64,000 bases of DNA from Pelagovum sp. HNIBRBA483. Lineage in GTDB: Bacteria > Pseudomonadota > Alphaproteobacteria > Rhodobacterales > Rhodobacteraceae. Both the position numbers and the translations under genes were made by a program. Where the stretch lies: contig NZ_CP162412.1 of NCBI RefSeq assembly GCF_040931995.1, positions 1,612,001-1,676,000 of the forward strand, read 5' to 3'. Positions 28,383 to 36,868 of this stretch are shown piece by piece; position 1 is the first letter of the stretch, and each line of letters begins with the position of its first letter. A model generated the notes under the pieces. It had not been told where the DNA came from and searched no databases. It worked only from the letters and a program-made list of their open reading frames with translations.

Positions 28383-30146
28383 ATGGACGCGAAACACTTT
28401 GCGAGAATTGCGCGGAATTGGTTTTGGGTGTGGGCGAGCAGGCTTGCACTCATCGCATTCTGCATCGTCGCTGTCGCTGTCATCTACTTTACGAATGCAC
28501 TGCTGACAGAGCGGTACACTGAAGCAACGCGCAATCGCGCAGAGGTGCGCCTTACACTTTATGCAGGAAACCTGATCAGTGAACTGCAACGGAACTCAAT
28601 TGTTCCGCAGCTTCTTTCGCGCGACCAAGAACTGATAAACGCGCTCAGAAACAATGATTTTTCGACCTCAAGCCAAAGGCTTTTGTCTTTCGTGGACGAA
28701 ATTGGTGCGGCCTCGTTGATGATGTTTGACCGTGATGGTCGGATCGTGGCCGCCACAGATCGCAACCGGCTGGGGGAGAACCATCGCGGCACCCCATATT
28801 TCCTTGATGCTTTGCGCAGTAATCAAACTGTATTTACCTCTCAAGTCGAGGAAAACGGTGCGTATGCGTTTGCCTACTCTCGGCGGATCGAGGACGCAGG
28901 AGCGGGTCTCGGCGTGATCGTTGTCGAGGTTGACCTGCGCAAGCTGGAGCGTGGTTGGGCGAGCATTTCAGATGCGGTCTTTGTGACCGATAGTGAAGGC
29001 AGAATCATTCTTTCAACCGAGGGGCGGTGGCGCGGTAAGATGGAAGAGGAGGCGCTGGCTACGCTGTCTCCTTCAGTTGCCATCGAGCGTTCTATCCAGC
29101 GCCAAATCGACTGGACAACCATCCCGATCGACGCGTTCTTGCGTGGGGATAGCCTGTTGCGCAGGGAGATGCGGATTCCGTTTCAAGGTTGGCGGATCGT
29201 CGGTTTTACGACCTACGCCTCGGTGCGCGAGCGGGTGAATGGTATTCTCGCGCTCGAAATTATGGGATTTGCTATCCTTTTGTCGGTTGGAGTGTGGTTG
29301 TCGTCGCGCAAAACAGCGTCTCGGATGGTGTTCTTTCAGCGTGAGTCTGCCGAGCTGAGAAAGTTGAACATCCGCATGCAACGCGAGATTGCCGAACGTC
29401 AAAAGGTCGAGCGAACACTTGAAGTTGCGGAACAGACATTGGCGCAATCATCAAAGCTTGCAGCCTTGGGGGAGATGTCCGCTGCGGTGAGCCACGAGCT
29501 GAATCAACCTTTGGCTGCAATGAAAACATATCTTGCGGGTGCGCGGCTTTTGCTAACGCGGAATCGCCCGCAAGAGGCGCTGGCATCGTTTCACAGGATA
29601 GATGATTTGATCGACCGGATGGGCGCGATCACGCGTCAGTTAAAATCCTACGCGCGCAAGGGTGCGGAAAAGTTCAGCGCAGTCGATGCAAGAGAGGCAG
29701 TGATTTCAGCGATTTCGATGATGGAACCGCAACTGCGGAGCAGGAAGGTCGAGATTACGCGGACTCTCCCCAACGGTCCTGCAATGATTTACGGAGATCG
29801 GCTGCGATTGGAACAAGTGATCGTGAACCTCTTGCGCAACGCGCTCGATGCGACCAAGTCTTCTCCTGAGCCGCGCGTGGATGTGATCCTTGCCGTTGGT
29901 GAAACCGTTCACCTGATGGTGCGGGACAACGGACCGGGTATCGAAGACCTGGATGCGCTCTTTGAGCCCTTCTACACGACCAAGCAACCGGGTGATGGTG
30001 TTGGTCTTGGGTTGGCGATCAGTTCTGGGATCGTCGGCGATTTGGGTGGGCGGTTGACGGCGCGAAATGGCAGTTCACAAGGCGCGGTGTTCGAAGTCGA
30101 ACTACCGATTTACGAAGAAGAGATTGACGTAACAGCGGCTGAATAG
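28383..30146 (+). CDS. dctB: Sensor histidine kinase, DctB-like
   Basis: Membrane kinase of 587 residues resembling DctB, the C4-dicarboxylate sensor. Membrane helix about 19-40, a periplasmic double-PAS (dCache-like) domain about 45-280, second helix about 283-305, a coiled coil, then His371 in AVSHELNQPLAAMKTYL and ATPase boxes NLLRNALDAT, DNGPGI and GVGLGLAI. The DctD-like regulator gene begins nine bases after its stop. No dct transporter gene is in the window, so the ligand is inferred from family only. Confidence 0.85.
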   Translation: MDAKHFARIARNWFWVWASRLALIAFCIVAVAVIYFTNALLTERYTEATRNRAEVRLTLYAGNLISELQRNSIVPQLLSRDQELINALRNNDFSTSSQRLLSFVDEIGAASLMMFDRDGRIVAATDRNRLGENHRGTPYFLDALRSNQTVFTSQVEENGAYAFAYSRRIEDAGAGLGVIVVEVDLRKLERGWASISDAVFVTDSEGRIILSTEGRWRGKMEEEALATLSPSVAIERSIQRQIDWTTIPIDAFLRGDSLLRREMRIPFQGWRIVGFTTYASVRERVNGILALEIMGFAILLSVGVWLSSRKTASRMVFFQRESAELRKLNIRMQREIAERQKVERTLEVAEQTLAQSSKLAALGEMSAAVSHELNQPLAAMKTYLAGARLLLTRNRPQEALASFHRIDDLIDRMGAITRQLKSYARKGAEKFSAVDAREAVISAISMMEPQLRSRKVEITRTLPNGPAMIYGDRLRLEQVIVNLLRNALDATKSSPEPRVDVILAVGETVHLMVRDNGPGIEDLDALFEPFYTTKQPGDGVGLGLAISSGIVGDLGGRLTARNGSSQGAVFEVELPIYEEEIDVTAAE

Positions 30147-30155
30147 GAACGACGC

Positions 30156-31487
30156 ATGAGCAAAGCGATGAAAATTGCCATCGTGGACGATGAAAAAGAT
30201 ATGCGGCAGTCGATCAGCCAATGGTTGGCGCTGTCGGGCTTTGATACAGAGTCGTTTTCCGGCGCGGAAGAGGCATTGAAGGTGCTTGGTCCGGACTACC
30301 CTGGCATTGTCGTGACCGACATCAAGATGCCCGGCATGGACGGGATGCAGTTCTTACGCAAAATCAAAGGCGTGGACAGTTCGATTCCGGTGATCATGAT
30401 CACAGGTCATGGCGATGTGCCGATGGCGGTGGAAGCGATGCGGATCGGGGCGTTCGACTTCCTTGAAAAACCATTCAACCCCGACCGCATGACAGAGCTG
30501 GCCAAAAAGGCAACGCAGTCGCGCAGGCTGACCTTGGATAACCGCACGCTGCGTAGAGAGCTTTCGGATGCCGGTGCATTGATGAAGAAGCTCGTGGGGG
30601 AAAGCAGCCCGATGAAGCGGTTGCGCGAAGACATCCTCGACTTGGGACAGGCTGACGGGCATGTCCTAATCACTGGGGAGACTGGAACCGGCAAAACGCT
30701 CGTCGCGCATGCTCTCCACGCGGTAGGTGCGCGTGCGAACAAACGGTTTGTACTATTTTCTTGTGCCGCATTTGATGAGGATACATTGGCCCGTCGATTG
30801 TTGGGGCCAGCGCAGGATGATGAGCCGATCCCTGCGATTGAAGAAGCACGCGGCGGTACACTTGTGCTTGAGGACATCGAAACGCTCAGTCCAGCATTGC
30901 AGCTCAAGTTACTGTCCGTCATGAACGAGCAGGGCACACCACCGGAAACCCGCATTATTGCGATCTGCAACCTTCAAGAACAGGGAAAAACCTGTGAAAG
31001 CGTGTTGCGACCGGATCTGTTCTACCGTCTTGCAGCACTGCAAATCACGGTGCCGCCCCTGCGCCAAAGGGGTGAAGATATTCTTGTGCTATTTACCCGC
31101 TTGGCGGAAGAATTTGCCGACGAATATGGATGCGAAACGCCGCAGCTTTCTGCGCAGGAAGCCGCTCAGGTCTTGCAGGCGCCTTGGCCGGGTAATGTGC
31201 GCCAATTGATCAACATGGCCGAGCGCGCCGTTTTGCAGAGCCGTCGCGGTAGCGGTTCGATTACTTCGTTGCTGATGGGCGATGAAGAACAACAGAAGGC
31301 AGCGATTACTACCGAAGGGAAGCCTTTGAAGGAGTTCGTCGAGGCTTTTGAGCGCATGCTGATCGATAACACGATGCGACGGCATAAAGGGTCCATTGCG
31401 TCAGTAATGGACGAGCTATGCTTGCCGCGCCGGACACTGAACGAAAAAATGGCAAAATACGGCCTTCAACGCTCGGATTACCTCTAA
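30156..31487 (+). CDS. dctD: DctD-like AAA+ response regulator without a GAFTGA loop
   Basis: A 443-residue NtrC-family regulator: receiver domain with phospho-acceptor Asp55 (VVTDIKMPG), AAA+ domain with Walker A GETGTGKT (174-181), and a Fis-type helix-turn-helix at the C-terminus (GSIASVMDELCLPRRTLNEK). The region between FSCAAF and ARGGTL, where ELFGHxxGAFTGA should contact sigma-54, is shortened and reads LLGPAQDDEPIPAIEE. Walker B reads LVLEDIE instead of LFLDEI. The DLFYRL arginine-finger region is kept. It may not work as a standard sigma-54 activator. Partner of the upstream kinase. Confidence 0.87.
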   Translation: MSKAMKIAIVDDEKDMRQSISQWLALSGFDTESFSGAEEALKVLGPDYPGIVVTDIKMPGMDGMQFLRKIKGVDSSIPVIMITGHGDVPMAVEAMRIGAFDFLEKPFNPDRMTELAKKATQSRRLTLDNRTLRRELSDAGALMKKLVGESSPMKRLREDILDLGQADGHVLITGETGTGKTLVAHALHAVGARANKRFVLFSCAAFDEDTLARRLLGPAQDDEPIPAIEEARGGTLVLEDIETLSPALQLKLLSVMNEQGTPPETRIIAICNLQEQGKTCESVLRPDLFYRLAALQITVPPLRQRGEDILVLFTRLAEEFADEYGCETPQLSAQEAAQVLQAPWPGNVRQLINMAERAVLQSRRGSGSITSLLMGDEEQQKAAITTEGKPLKEFVEAFERMLIDNTMRRHKGSIASVMDELCLPRRTLNEKMAKYGLQRSDYL

Positions 31488-31891
31488 TCTTCGTCATCGT
31501 ATCGTTTGACCATTGTCATTTGCGCCGCGCATCACTTATGTAGAGGATACGGTTGGCCGTGCGATGCTGCGCGGTGGCGACCGGACAGTTTCAAGGTTTC
31601 GGACAGGTCGGCGCATTGTTCGCTGCGTCCTAAACCAAGAGATTTGGCCCCAAAAGGCCAGAGGAACGCCCCGAAGCGGCATGAAAATGGCGGTTGCGGG
31701 CATATAACGGGCGCTGACCAACACAAGGCAGCGTCGGAGACCAAACGCGATGAACCGCGCAGAACAGAGATACCGCGAGATAGACGCCGATTCCGGCCGC
31801 CGCGCTGTCTGTGAGCGGATCGCCTCAATACATCACGCCTTCGATCAACTGACCCCACCCGGGCGGCAATCAAGGCGTGGATCGGGATATA
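31488..31891 (+). promoter_or_regulatory. Long leader of the RNase E gene
   Basis: This 404-base stretch between dctD and rne has no convincing gene. Short open frames on both strands lack ribosome sites and family resemblance. A promoter-like pair lies at its start, and short stems such as TTTGGCC-CCAAAA-GGCCAGA (near 31643) are visible. RNase E genes in other bacteria carry long 5' leaders used for autoregulation, so the same is inferred here. Confidence 0.45.
31513..31542 (+). promoter_or_regulatory. Candidate rne promoter
   Basis: TTGTCA (31513-31518), 18-base spacer, TATGTA (31537-31542). This would give a leader of about 340 bases before ATG 31892. Confidence 0.4.
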
Positions 31892-34630
31892 ATGGCAAAG
31901 AAGATGTTAATCGATGCCACGCACGCGGAAGAAACCCGCGTCGTCGTGGTAGATGGCAACAAGGTCGAAGAATTTGATTTCGAAAGCCAGTCGCGCAGGC
32001 AGCTGGCAGGAAATATCTTTCTGGCAAAAGTGACACGGGTAGAGCCGTCACTACAAGCCGCCTTCGTAGACTATGGTGGAAACCGGCATGGTTTCCTCGC
32101 GTTCTCGGAAATCCATCCGGATTACTACCAGATTCCTGTCGCGGATCGGGAAGCGCTGATTGCTGAAGAAAAAGCTTATGCAGAAAGCCTCGCCGCAGAG
32201 GCGGAGAAGGAAGCTGAACAACCATCGAGATCCAAGCGGCGGCGCCGTTCGCGCGGCAAGGCAGCCGCGAAGGAAGGTTCAGCAGATGCAGTCCTGACAC
32301 AAGAAGTGGCGAATGAAACCGTGGATGGCAGCATCACGGGTATGGAAACCATCGATTTTGGTGACGATGACGCCGATGACAATGCGCTGGTTTCTGAAGT
32401 TGCTGCAACTGAGCCTGAAGGCGAGGCAGGCGCAACTGAAGTCAGTTCCGTAAATGCGAGCGAAGATCAGACCGGCTCTTTCTCCGAGCAGGACGATGAT
32501 GGCGTCGAGGAAAATGATGACAGCGCGGATGACGAGAACGCCGCTGATGACGACGGGTCCGAGGACGATGGTATCGAGAGCGTTGCTGACGAGGATGACA
32601 GTGACGATGTGCGCCCCGTTCGTAAGCCGCGCCCGAAGCGCTACAAGATTCAAGAAGTTATCAAGGTCCGTCAGATCCTGCTGATTCAGGTTGTGAAGGA
32701 GGAGCGCGGCAACAAAGGGGCGGCGCTGACGACATATCTTTCTCTGGCTGGCCGATATTGTGTCTTGATGCCGAACACTGCGCGCGGTGGTGGGATCAGC
32801 CGCAAGATCACCAATGCCAACGACCGCAAGCGTCTGAAACAAATTGCCAACGAACTGGATGTGCCCGAAGGTGCCGGACTGATTGTGCGGACAGCGGGTA
32901 GCCAGCGGACGAAGGCGGAAATCAAGCGCGACTATGAATATCTTCAGCGTTTGTGGGAGCAGATTCGCGAACTGACGCTGAAATCTATCGCGCCAAGCAA
33001 GATCTACGAAGAAGGCGACCTGATCAAACGGACAATCCGTGATCTCTACTCCAAGGAGATCGATGAGGTGATTGTCGCGGGTGAGCAGGGTTATCGTGTG
33101 GCCAAGGACTTCATGAAAATGATCATGCCGTCCCACGCGAAGAACGTTAAACAATATGCCGACCAGCTGCCGCTTTTTGCCCGTTATCAGGTTGAAGGGT
33201 ATCTTGCGGGAATGTTCAATCCGGTGGTTCAGCTGCCCTCCGGCGGCTACATCGTAATCGGTGTGACCGAGGCGCTTGTGGCGATTGATGTCAACTCTGG
33301 CCGCGCCACCAAGGAAGGCTCAATCGAGCAGACCGCGCTCAAGACCAACCTTGAGGCCGCTGCTGAAGTTGCCCGTCAATTGCGATTGCGTGACCTTGCG
33401 GGTCTGATTGTAATTGACTTCATCGATATGGACGAACGGCGTAACAACAACGCTGTTGAAAAGCTCCTGAAAGACAAGCTCAAAACGGACCGCGCCCGTA
33501 TTCAGGTGGGCCGGATTTCTGGCTTTGGCCTGTTGGAAATGAGCCGCCAACGTTTGCGCCCGGGTATGCTGGAGGCCACGACGCAACCTTGTCCGCATTG
33601 TCATGGGACCGGCTTGTTGCGTTCGGATGAAAACGTGGCACTGGCAATCCTACGGCAGTTGGAAGAAGAAGGTGTGCGTGGTCGGACCAAGGAAGCCTTG
33701 GTCAGGGCACCGATCAGCATCGTCAACTTCCTCATCAACCAGAAGCGCGAGCATGTTGCCGATATTGAAGCGCGCTACGGGATGTCGGTCCGTATTGAGG
33801 TGGACCCGTCGCTGGTGTCGCCCGATTTTGCGATTGAGAAATTCAAGACGGCAACCCGCGTTGTCGCGGAGGTAGAGCCTGTGGTGACGGCAACGTCCGA
33901 GATGATGGATAGTGTCGACGACGAGCCTGAGGTTGAACAGGAAGCCGAAACCACGGAAGACGACTCCGCGAGCGACAAGCCCAAAAAACGGCGCCGGCGG
34001 CGGCGGCGGCGGCGGAACTCGGGCGGCGAAGATGAGAACGGCACAACGCAGAACACCGAGGAACAGAGCGAGTCTTCTACTGAAGCTGCGAGTGCGACGG
34101 AAACCAGCGGGGCCGAAGAAGGCACAACTGAACCGGCAGAGGAAGACAAGCCCAAGAAACGGACCCGTTCGCGCCGGAAGAAGACGGATACCGTGGTTGA
34201 GGCGGCCGAGACTTCTGAAGACAGCGCCCAAGCTGATGACACCGCTGCGGCACCTGCGGTGGAGCAAGCTGAGGAACAAGAGAAGCCAAAGCGCAAACCT
34301 CGCGCCCGTAAAAAGAAAAGCGAAGTAGATGAGGTTGCGACGCCTGCGGCAGACGGTGCGGAAACCGCTACGGTAGAGCCTGCGGCTGCCGAGGCAGAAG
34401 AGAAACCGAAGCGTCGCCGCACCCGCAAGAAAGTGGAACCTGAGAAGGCGCAAGAGGCACCTCAGAGTGCGCCGGAGGCGGCGGCTGAGCCAGAGAAGGG
34501 CGCTTCAGAAGAGGCGCAGCCGGGAGCAACTGAAGCACAGCCAACTGTTGAAGAAGCGGTGGCTGTGGTCGAAGAACCGCCTGCGGAAGCGAAGCCAAAA
34601 CGCCGCGGCTGGTGGTCTTTGGGAAAATAG
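31892..34630 (+). CDS. rne: Ribonuclease E/G
   Basis: Main mRNA-decay and rRNA/tRNA-processing endonuclease, and scaffold of the degradosome. 912 residues from ATG 31892 (MAKKMLIDATHAEETR). The S1 domain is split by a large acidic insertion (about 90-245, runs of Asp/Glu), as in other alphaproteobacteria. Catalytic aspartates lie in VAIDVNSGRATKEG and VIDFIDMDERRNN; the zinc-link CPHCHGTG follows. The C-terminal third is disordered, with alternating acidic tracts and Arg/Lys clusters, including ten consecutive Arg encoded by a CGG-rich run near 34000, and ends in RRGWWSLGK. A strong terminator follows. Confidence 0.95.
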   Translation: MAKKMLIDATHAEETRVVVVDGNKVEEFDFESQSRRQLAGNIFLAKVTRVEPSLQAAFVDYGGNRHGFLAFSEIHPDYYQIPVADREALIAEEKAYAESLAAEAEKEAEQPSRSKRRRRSRGKAAAKEGSADAVLTQEVANETVDGSITGMETIDFGDDDADDNALVSEVAATEPEGEAGATEVSSVNASEDQTGSFSEQDDDGVEENDDSADDENAADDDGSEDDGIESVADEDDSDDVRPVRKPRPKRYKIQEVIKVRQILLIQVVKEERGNKGAALTTYLSLAGRYCVLMPNTARGGGISRKITNANDRKRLKQIANELDVPEGAGLIVRTAGSQRTKAEIKRDYEYLQRLWEQIRELTLKSIAPSKIYEEGDLIKRTIRDLYSKEIDEVIVAGEQGYRVAKDFMKMIMPSHAKNVKQYADQLPLFARYQVEGYLAGMFNPVVQLPSGGYIVIGVTEALVAIDVNSGRATKEGSIEQTALKTNLEAAAEVARQLRLRDLAGLIVIDFIDMDERRNNNAVEKLLKDKLKTDRARIQVGRISGFGLLEMSRQRLRPGMLEATTQPCPHCHGTGLLRSDENVALAILRQLEEEGVRGRTKEALVRAPISIVNFLINQKREHVADIEARYGMSVRIEVDPSLVSPDFAIEKFKTATRVVAEVEPVVTATSEMMDSVDDEPEVEQEAETTEDDSASDKPKKRRRRRRRRRNSGGEDENGTTQNTEEQSESSTEAASATETSGAEEGTTEPAEEDKPKKRTRSRRKKTDTVVEAAETSEDSAQADDTAAAPAVEQAEEQEKPKRKPRARKKKSEVDEVATPAADGAETATVEPAAAEAEEKPKRRRTRKKVEPEKAQEAPQSAPEAAAEPEKGASEEAQPGATEAQPTVEEAVAVVEEPPAEAKPKRRGWWSLGK

Positions 34631-34642
34631 AGACTTAAAAAC

Positions 34643-34680
34643 AAAGGGCGGGGATTTGGGTTCCCGCCCTTTTGGTTTTT
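34643..34680 (+). terminator. Rho-independent terminator of rne
   Basis: AAAGGGCGGG and CCCGCCCTTT form a 10-bp stem, followed by TTGGTTTTT, 12 bases after the rne stop. Confidence 0.93.
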
Positions 34681-34764
34681 CACGGGATTGTCAGGTTTCG
34701 GCAGTGCGATTTCCAATGACAGTTTTTCGCTTCTCGCGTATCTCACGATGACGGAGGACGATAA

Positions 34765-35520
34765 ATGATCGACGCTGGACTTGTGCTTGATGCAGGGCTG
34801 TTGCCCGCGATGTTGGTGGCCGCGCTGGCAGGGCTTCTGTCGTTCATGAGCCCATGTGTTTTGCCGATTGTGCCGCCGTATCTGGCCTATATGGGCGGGG
34901 TAACGGTGTCGGAGCTTGACGGCGGGAAAGAGGCTCGCAGGAAAGTGTTTCTTGCGGCGTTATTTTTCGTCCTCGGGTTATCGGTCGTTTTTCTGACGCT
35001 CGGGTTTGCCTTTTCGGCCATTGGGCGGCTCTTCCTACAAGCGCAGGATGTTTTGTTGATGGTCGCCGGTGTGACCATCATGATTTTTGGTGCGCATTTT
35101 GTGGGCGTGTTCCGCATTCCATTCCTTGACCGTGATTTGCGCGTTGAAGCAGGTGATCAGGGTGGCTCTGCATTCGGCGCGTTTATTCTTGGCCTCGCGT
35201 TTGCCTTTGGTTGGACGCCATGCCTTGGGCCAATCCTGGGGGCTATTCTGGGCTTGGCAGCCACTGAGGCAGACATGGCGCGCGGCACAGTGTTGCTGGG
35301 GATGTATGCCGCCGGATTGGGTGTTCCGTTCCTGCTGGTGGCGGCATTCTTCCCGCGTATGAAGGGAGCCATGAACTGGATGAAAAGGCATATGGGGCGC
35401 ATTGAACGCACTTCCGGCCTGTTGCTTTGGACGGTCGGACTGATGATGCTGACCGGACAATTCACTGCATTCAGCTTCTGGCTTCTTGAGACATTCCCGT
35501 TTTTGGCAAGCGTCGGCTAA
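34765..35520 (+). CDS. ccdA: Cytochrome c biogenesis protein CcdA
   Basis: Inner-membrane thiol carrier of 251 residues with six predicted helices; passes electrons from cytoplasmic thioredoxin to periplasmic thiol proteins used in cytochrome c maturation. The paired cysteines are in SPCVLP (helix 1) and TPCLGP (helix 4). ATG 34765 follows GGAGGACG. No other ccm gene is adjacent. Confidence 0.93.
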   Translation: MIDAGLVLDAGLLPAMLVAALAGLLSFMSPCVLPIVPPYLAYMGGVTVSELDGGKEARRKVFLAALFFVLGLSVVFLTLGFAFSAIGRLFLQAQDVLLMVAGVTIMIFGAHFVGVFRIPFLDRDLRVEAGDQGGSAFGAFILGLAFAFGWTPCLGPILGAILGLAATEADMARGTVLLGMYAAGLGVPFLLVAAFFPRMKGAMNWMKRHMGRIERTSGLLLWTVGLMMLTGQFTAFSFWLLETFPFLASVG

Positions 35521-35596
35521 AAACTGACGAAACGGCTTATTCTTGCCCAAAGGCCGCGTTACAGTCGTGACAACGACAGCGGCCAAAGGCACAGGC

Positions 35597-36868
35597 ATGA
35601 GCGATACCGGCAGCAGGATTGGGCAAAGGGTCAGGAAACGGCGGGTGTTTTATATCCCCGGTTATGATCCGTTTCATCCGCGCCGCTATCGCGAGCTTTA
35701 CCGCAGTGAAGGGGCCGAGCAGGCGCGGATCAGTGGCTATAGCATTGCCGTTGCGGGCCGGTCTGGAGAAGGTAAACCGCACAGCTGGCACGTTGAGACA
35801 GAGATCGAGGGCTTACGAACGGAAGCCGATGTCGATGTGCTGGTGTGGTCGGACATTGTGCGCGACTCGATGTCGAACAGCATTCCGGCGACCTATTGGC
35901 AATTGGTCCGGACCGCGTGGACTTATATCGCTTCGGGTGCATTGCGCCGGTTAATGTGGTTGCGCAAGGGGCCGGTGATTGCTGCACTGTACCCGATTGG
36001 AATGCTCTTGCTACAACTGGCGCTTGCTATCTTAATTGGGTGGGGGAGCAGTGCACTCGTCGCGTGGATGGTCGATTCTCTGCTTGGCCTTATTGGGGTT
36101 CACTTGCCTGCCATTGCGCATGGCGCGCGGCTGGCCGTGGGGCTTGCCTTGGCGGTGTGGATCCTTCGTTGGTTCAAGAAGAAGGACGGCAAGTTCTTCG
36201 CCTATTATTTGATGCATGATTACGCCTATTCCGCCCGCTGGAAGGGCGGGAACCCGCCAGAGTTGGAAGAGCGTATGGCGGCGTTTGGCGAGACGATTAC
36301 GGAGGCGTTCGCCGACCCAGAAGTGGATGAGGTGCTGGTTGTTGGCCATTCGTCGGGCGCGCATTTGGCTGTGTCCATTCTGGCGGACCTTATTCGCGAT
36401 GAACGCCTGAAGGAGCCACGCGCGAAGCTGGGCTTTCTGTCGCTTGGGCAGGTGGTGCCGATGGTGAGCTTTTTGCCGAAGGCCTACAGGCTCCGCAATG
36501 ATCTGTATTTCTTGTGTCAACGCGATGAACTGACATGGCTTGATGTCACGGCACCGGGTGATGGCTGTGCCTTCGCGCTATGCGATCCGGTTTTAGTGAC
36601 GGGGCTGAAGCCACCTGCGAAAAAATGGCCGCTCATCATTTCGGCAGCCTTCACCCAGTCCCTGTCGCCGGAACGGTGGAAGGAATTGCGGTGGCGGTTT
36701 TTCAGACTGCATTTTCAGTACCTTTGCGCGTTTGATCGACCGAAAGACTATGACTACTTCCAGATCACGGCAGGCCCGATGACGCTTGCGGAACGATATG
36801 CTGAGCGGGTGCCATCAAAGAGCCGGATCGATGTTGCCGCGTCGAAATATAGGGCTCTTGCGCCATGA
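35597..36868 (+). CDS. Alpha/beta-hydrolase-like protein with membrane insertion
   Basis: A 423-residue protein beginning with VFYIPGYDPFHPRRYRELY, a hydrolase-type first strand with a possible oxyanion loop, then two or three membrane helices (about 120-185), then the nucleophile elbow VVGHSSGAHLAV (GxSxG, Ser near 250). The fold call rests on these two motifs; substrate unknown. ATG 35597 is chosen over 35543, which lacks a site. Its stop overlaps the P450 start (ATGA), so both are made together. Confidence 0.6.
   Translation: MSDTGSRIGQRVRKRRVFYIPGYDPFHPRRYRELYRSEGAEQARISGYSIAVAGRSGEGKPHSWHVETEIEGLRTEADVDVLVWSDIVRDSMSNSIPATYWQLVRTAWTYIASGALRRLMWLRKGPVIAALYPIGMLLLQLALAILIGWGSSALVAWMVDSLLGLIGVHLPAIAHGARLAVGLALAVWILRWFKKKDGKFFAYYLMHDYAYSARWKGGNPPELEERMAAFGETITEAFADPEVDEVLVVGHSSGAHLAVSILADLIRDERLKEPRAKLGFLSLGQVVPMVSFLPKAYRLRNDLYFLCQRDELTWLDVTAPGDGCAFALCDPVLVTGLKPPAKKWPLIISAAFTQSLSPERWKELRWRFFRLHFQYLCAFDRPKDYDYFQITAGPMTLAERYAERVPSKSRIDVAASKYRALAP

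Noticed and set aside
31506-31873. Short frames on both strands in the rne leader
   Set aside because: No Shine-Dalgarno, no recognisable protein, and they overlap each other.
34000-34020. CGG-rich trinucleotide run
   Set aside because: It encodes an Arg tract in the disordered tail of RNase E; a short coding repeat, not a separate element.
33650-34453. Long minus-strand frames opposite the rne C-terminus
   Set aside because: They mirror the low-complexity Arg/Glu/Ala tail of RNase E and have no ribosome site.
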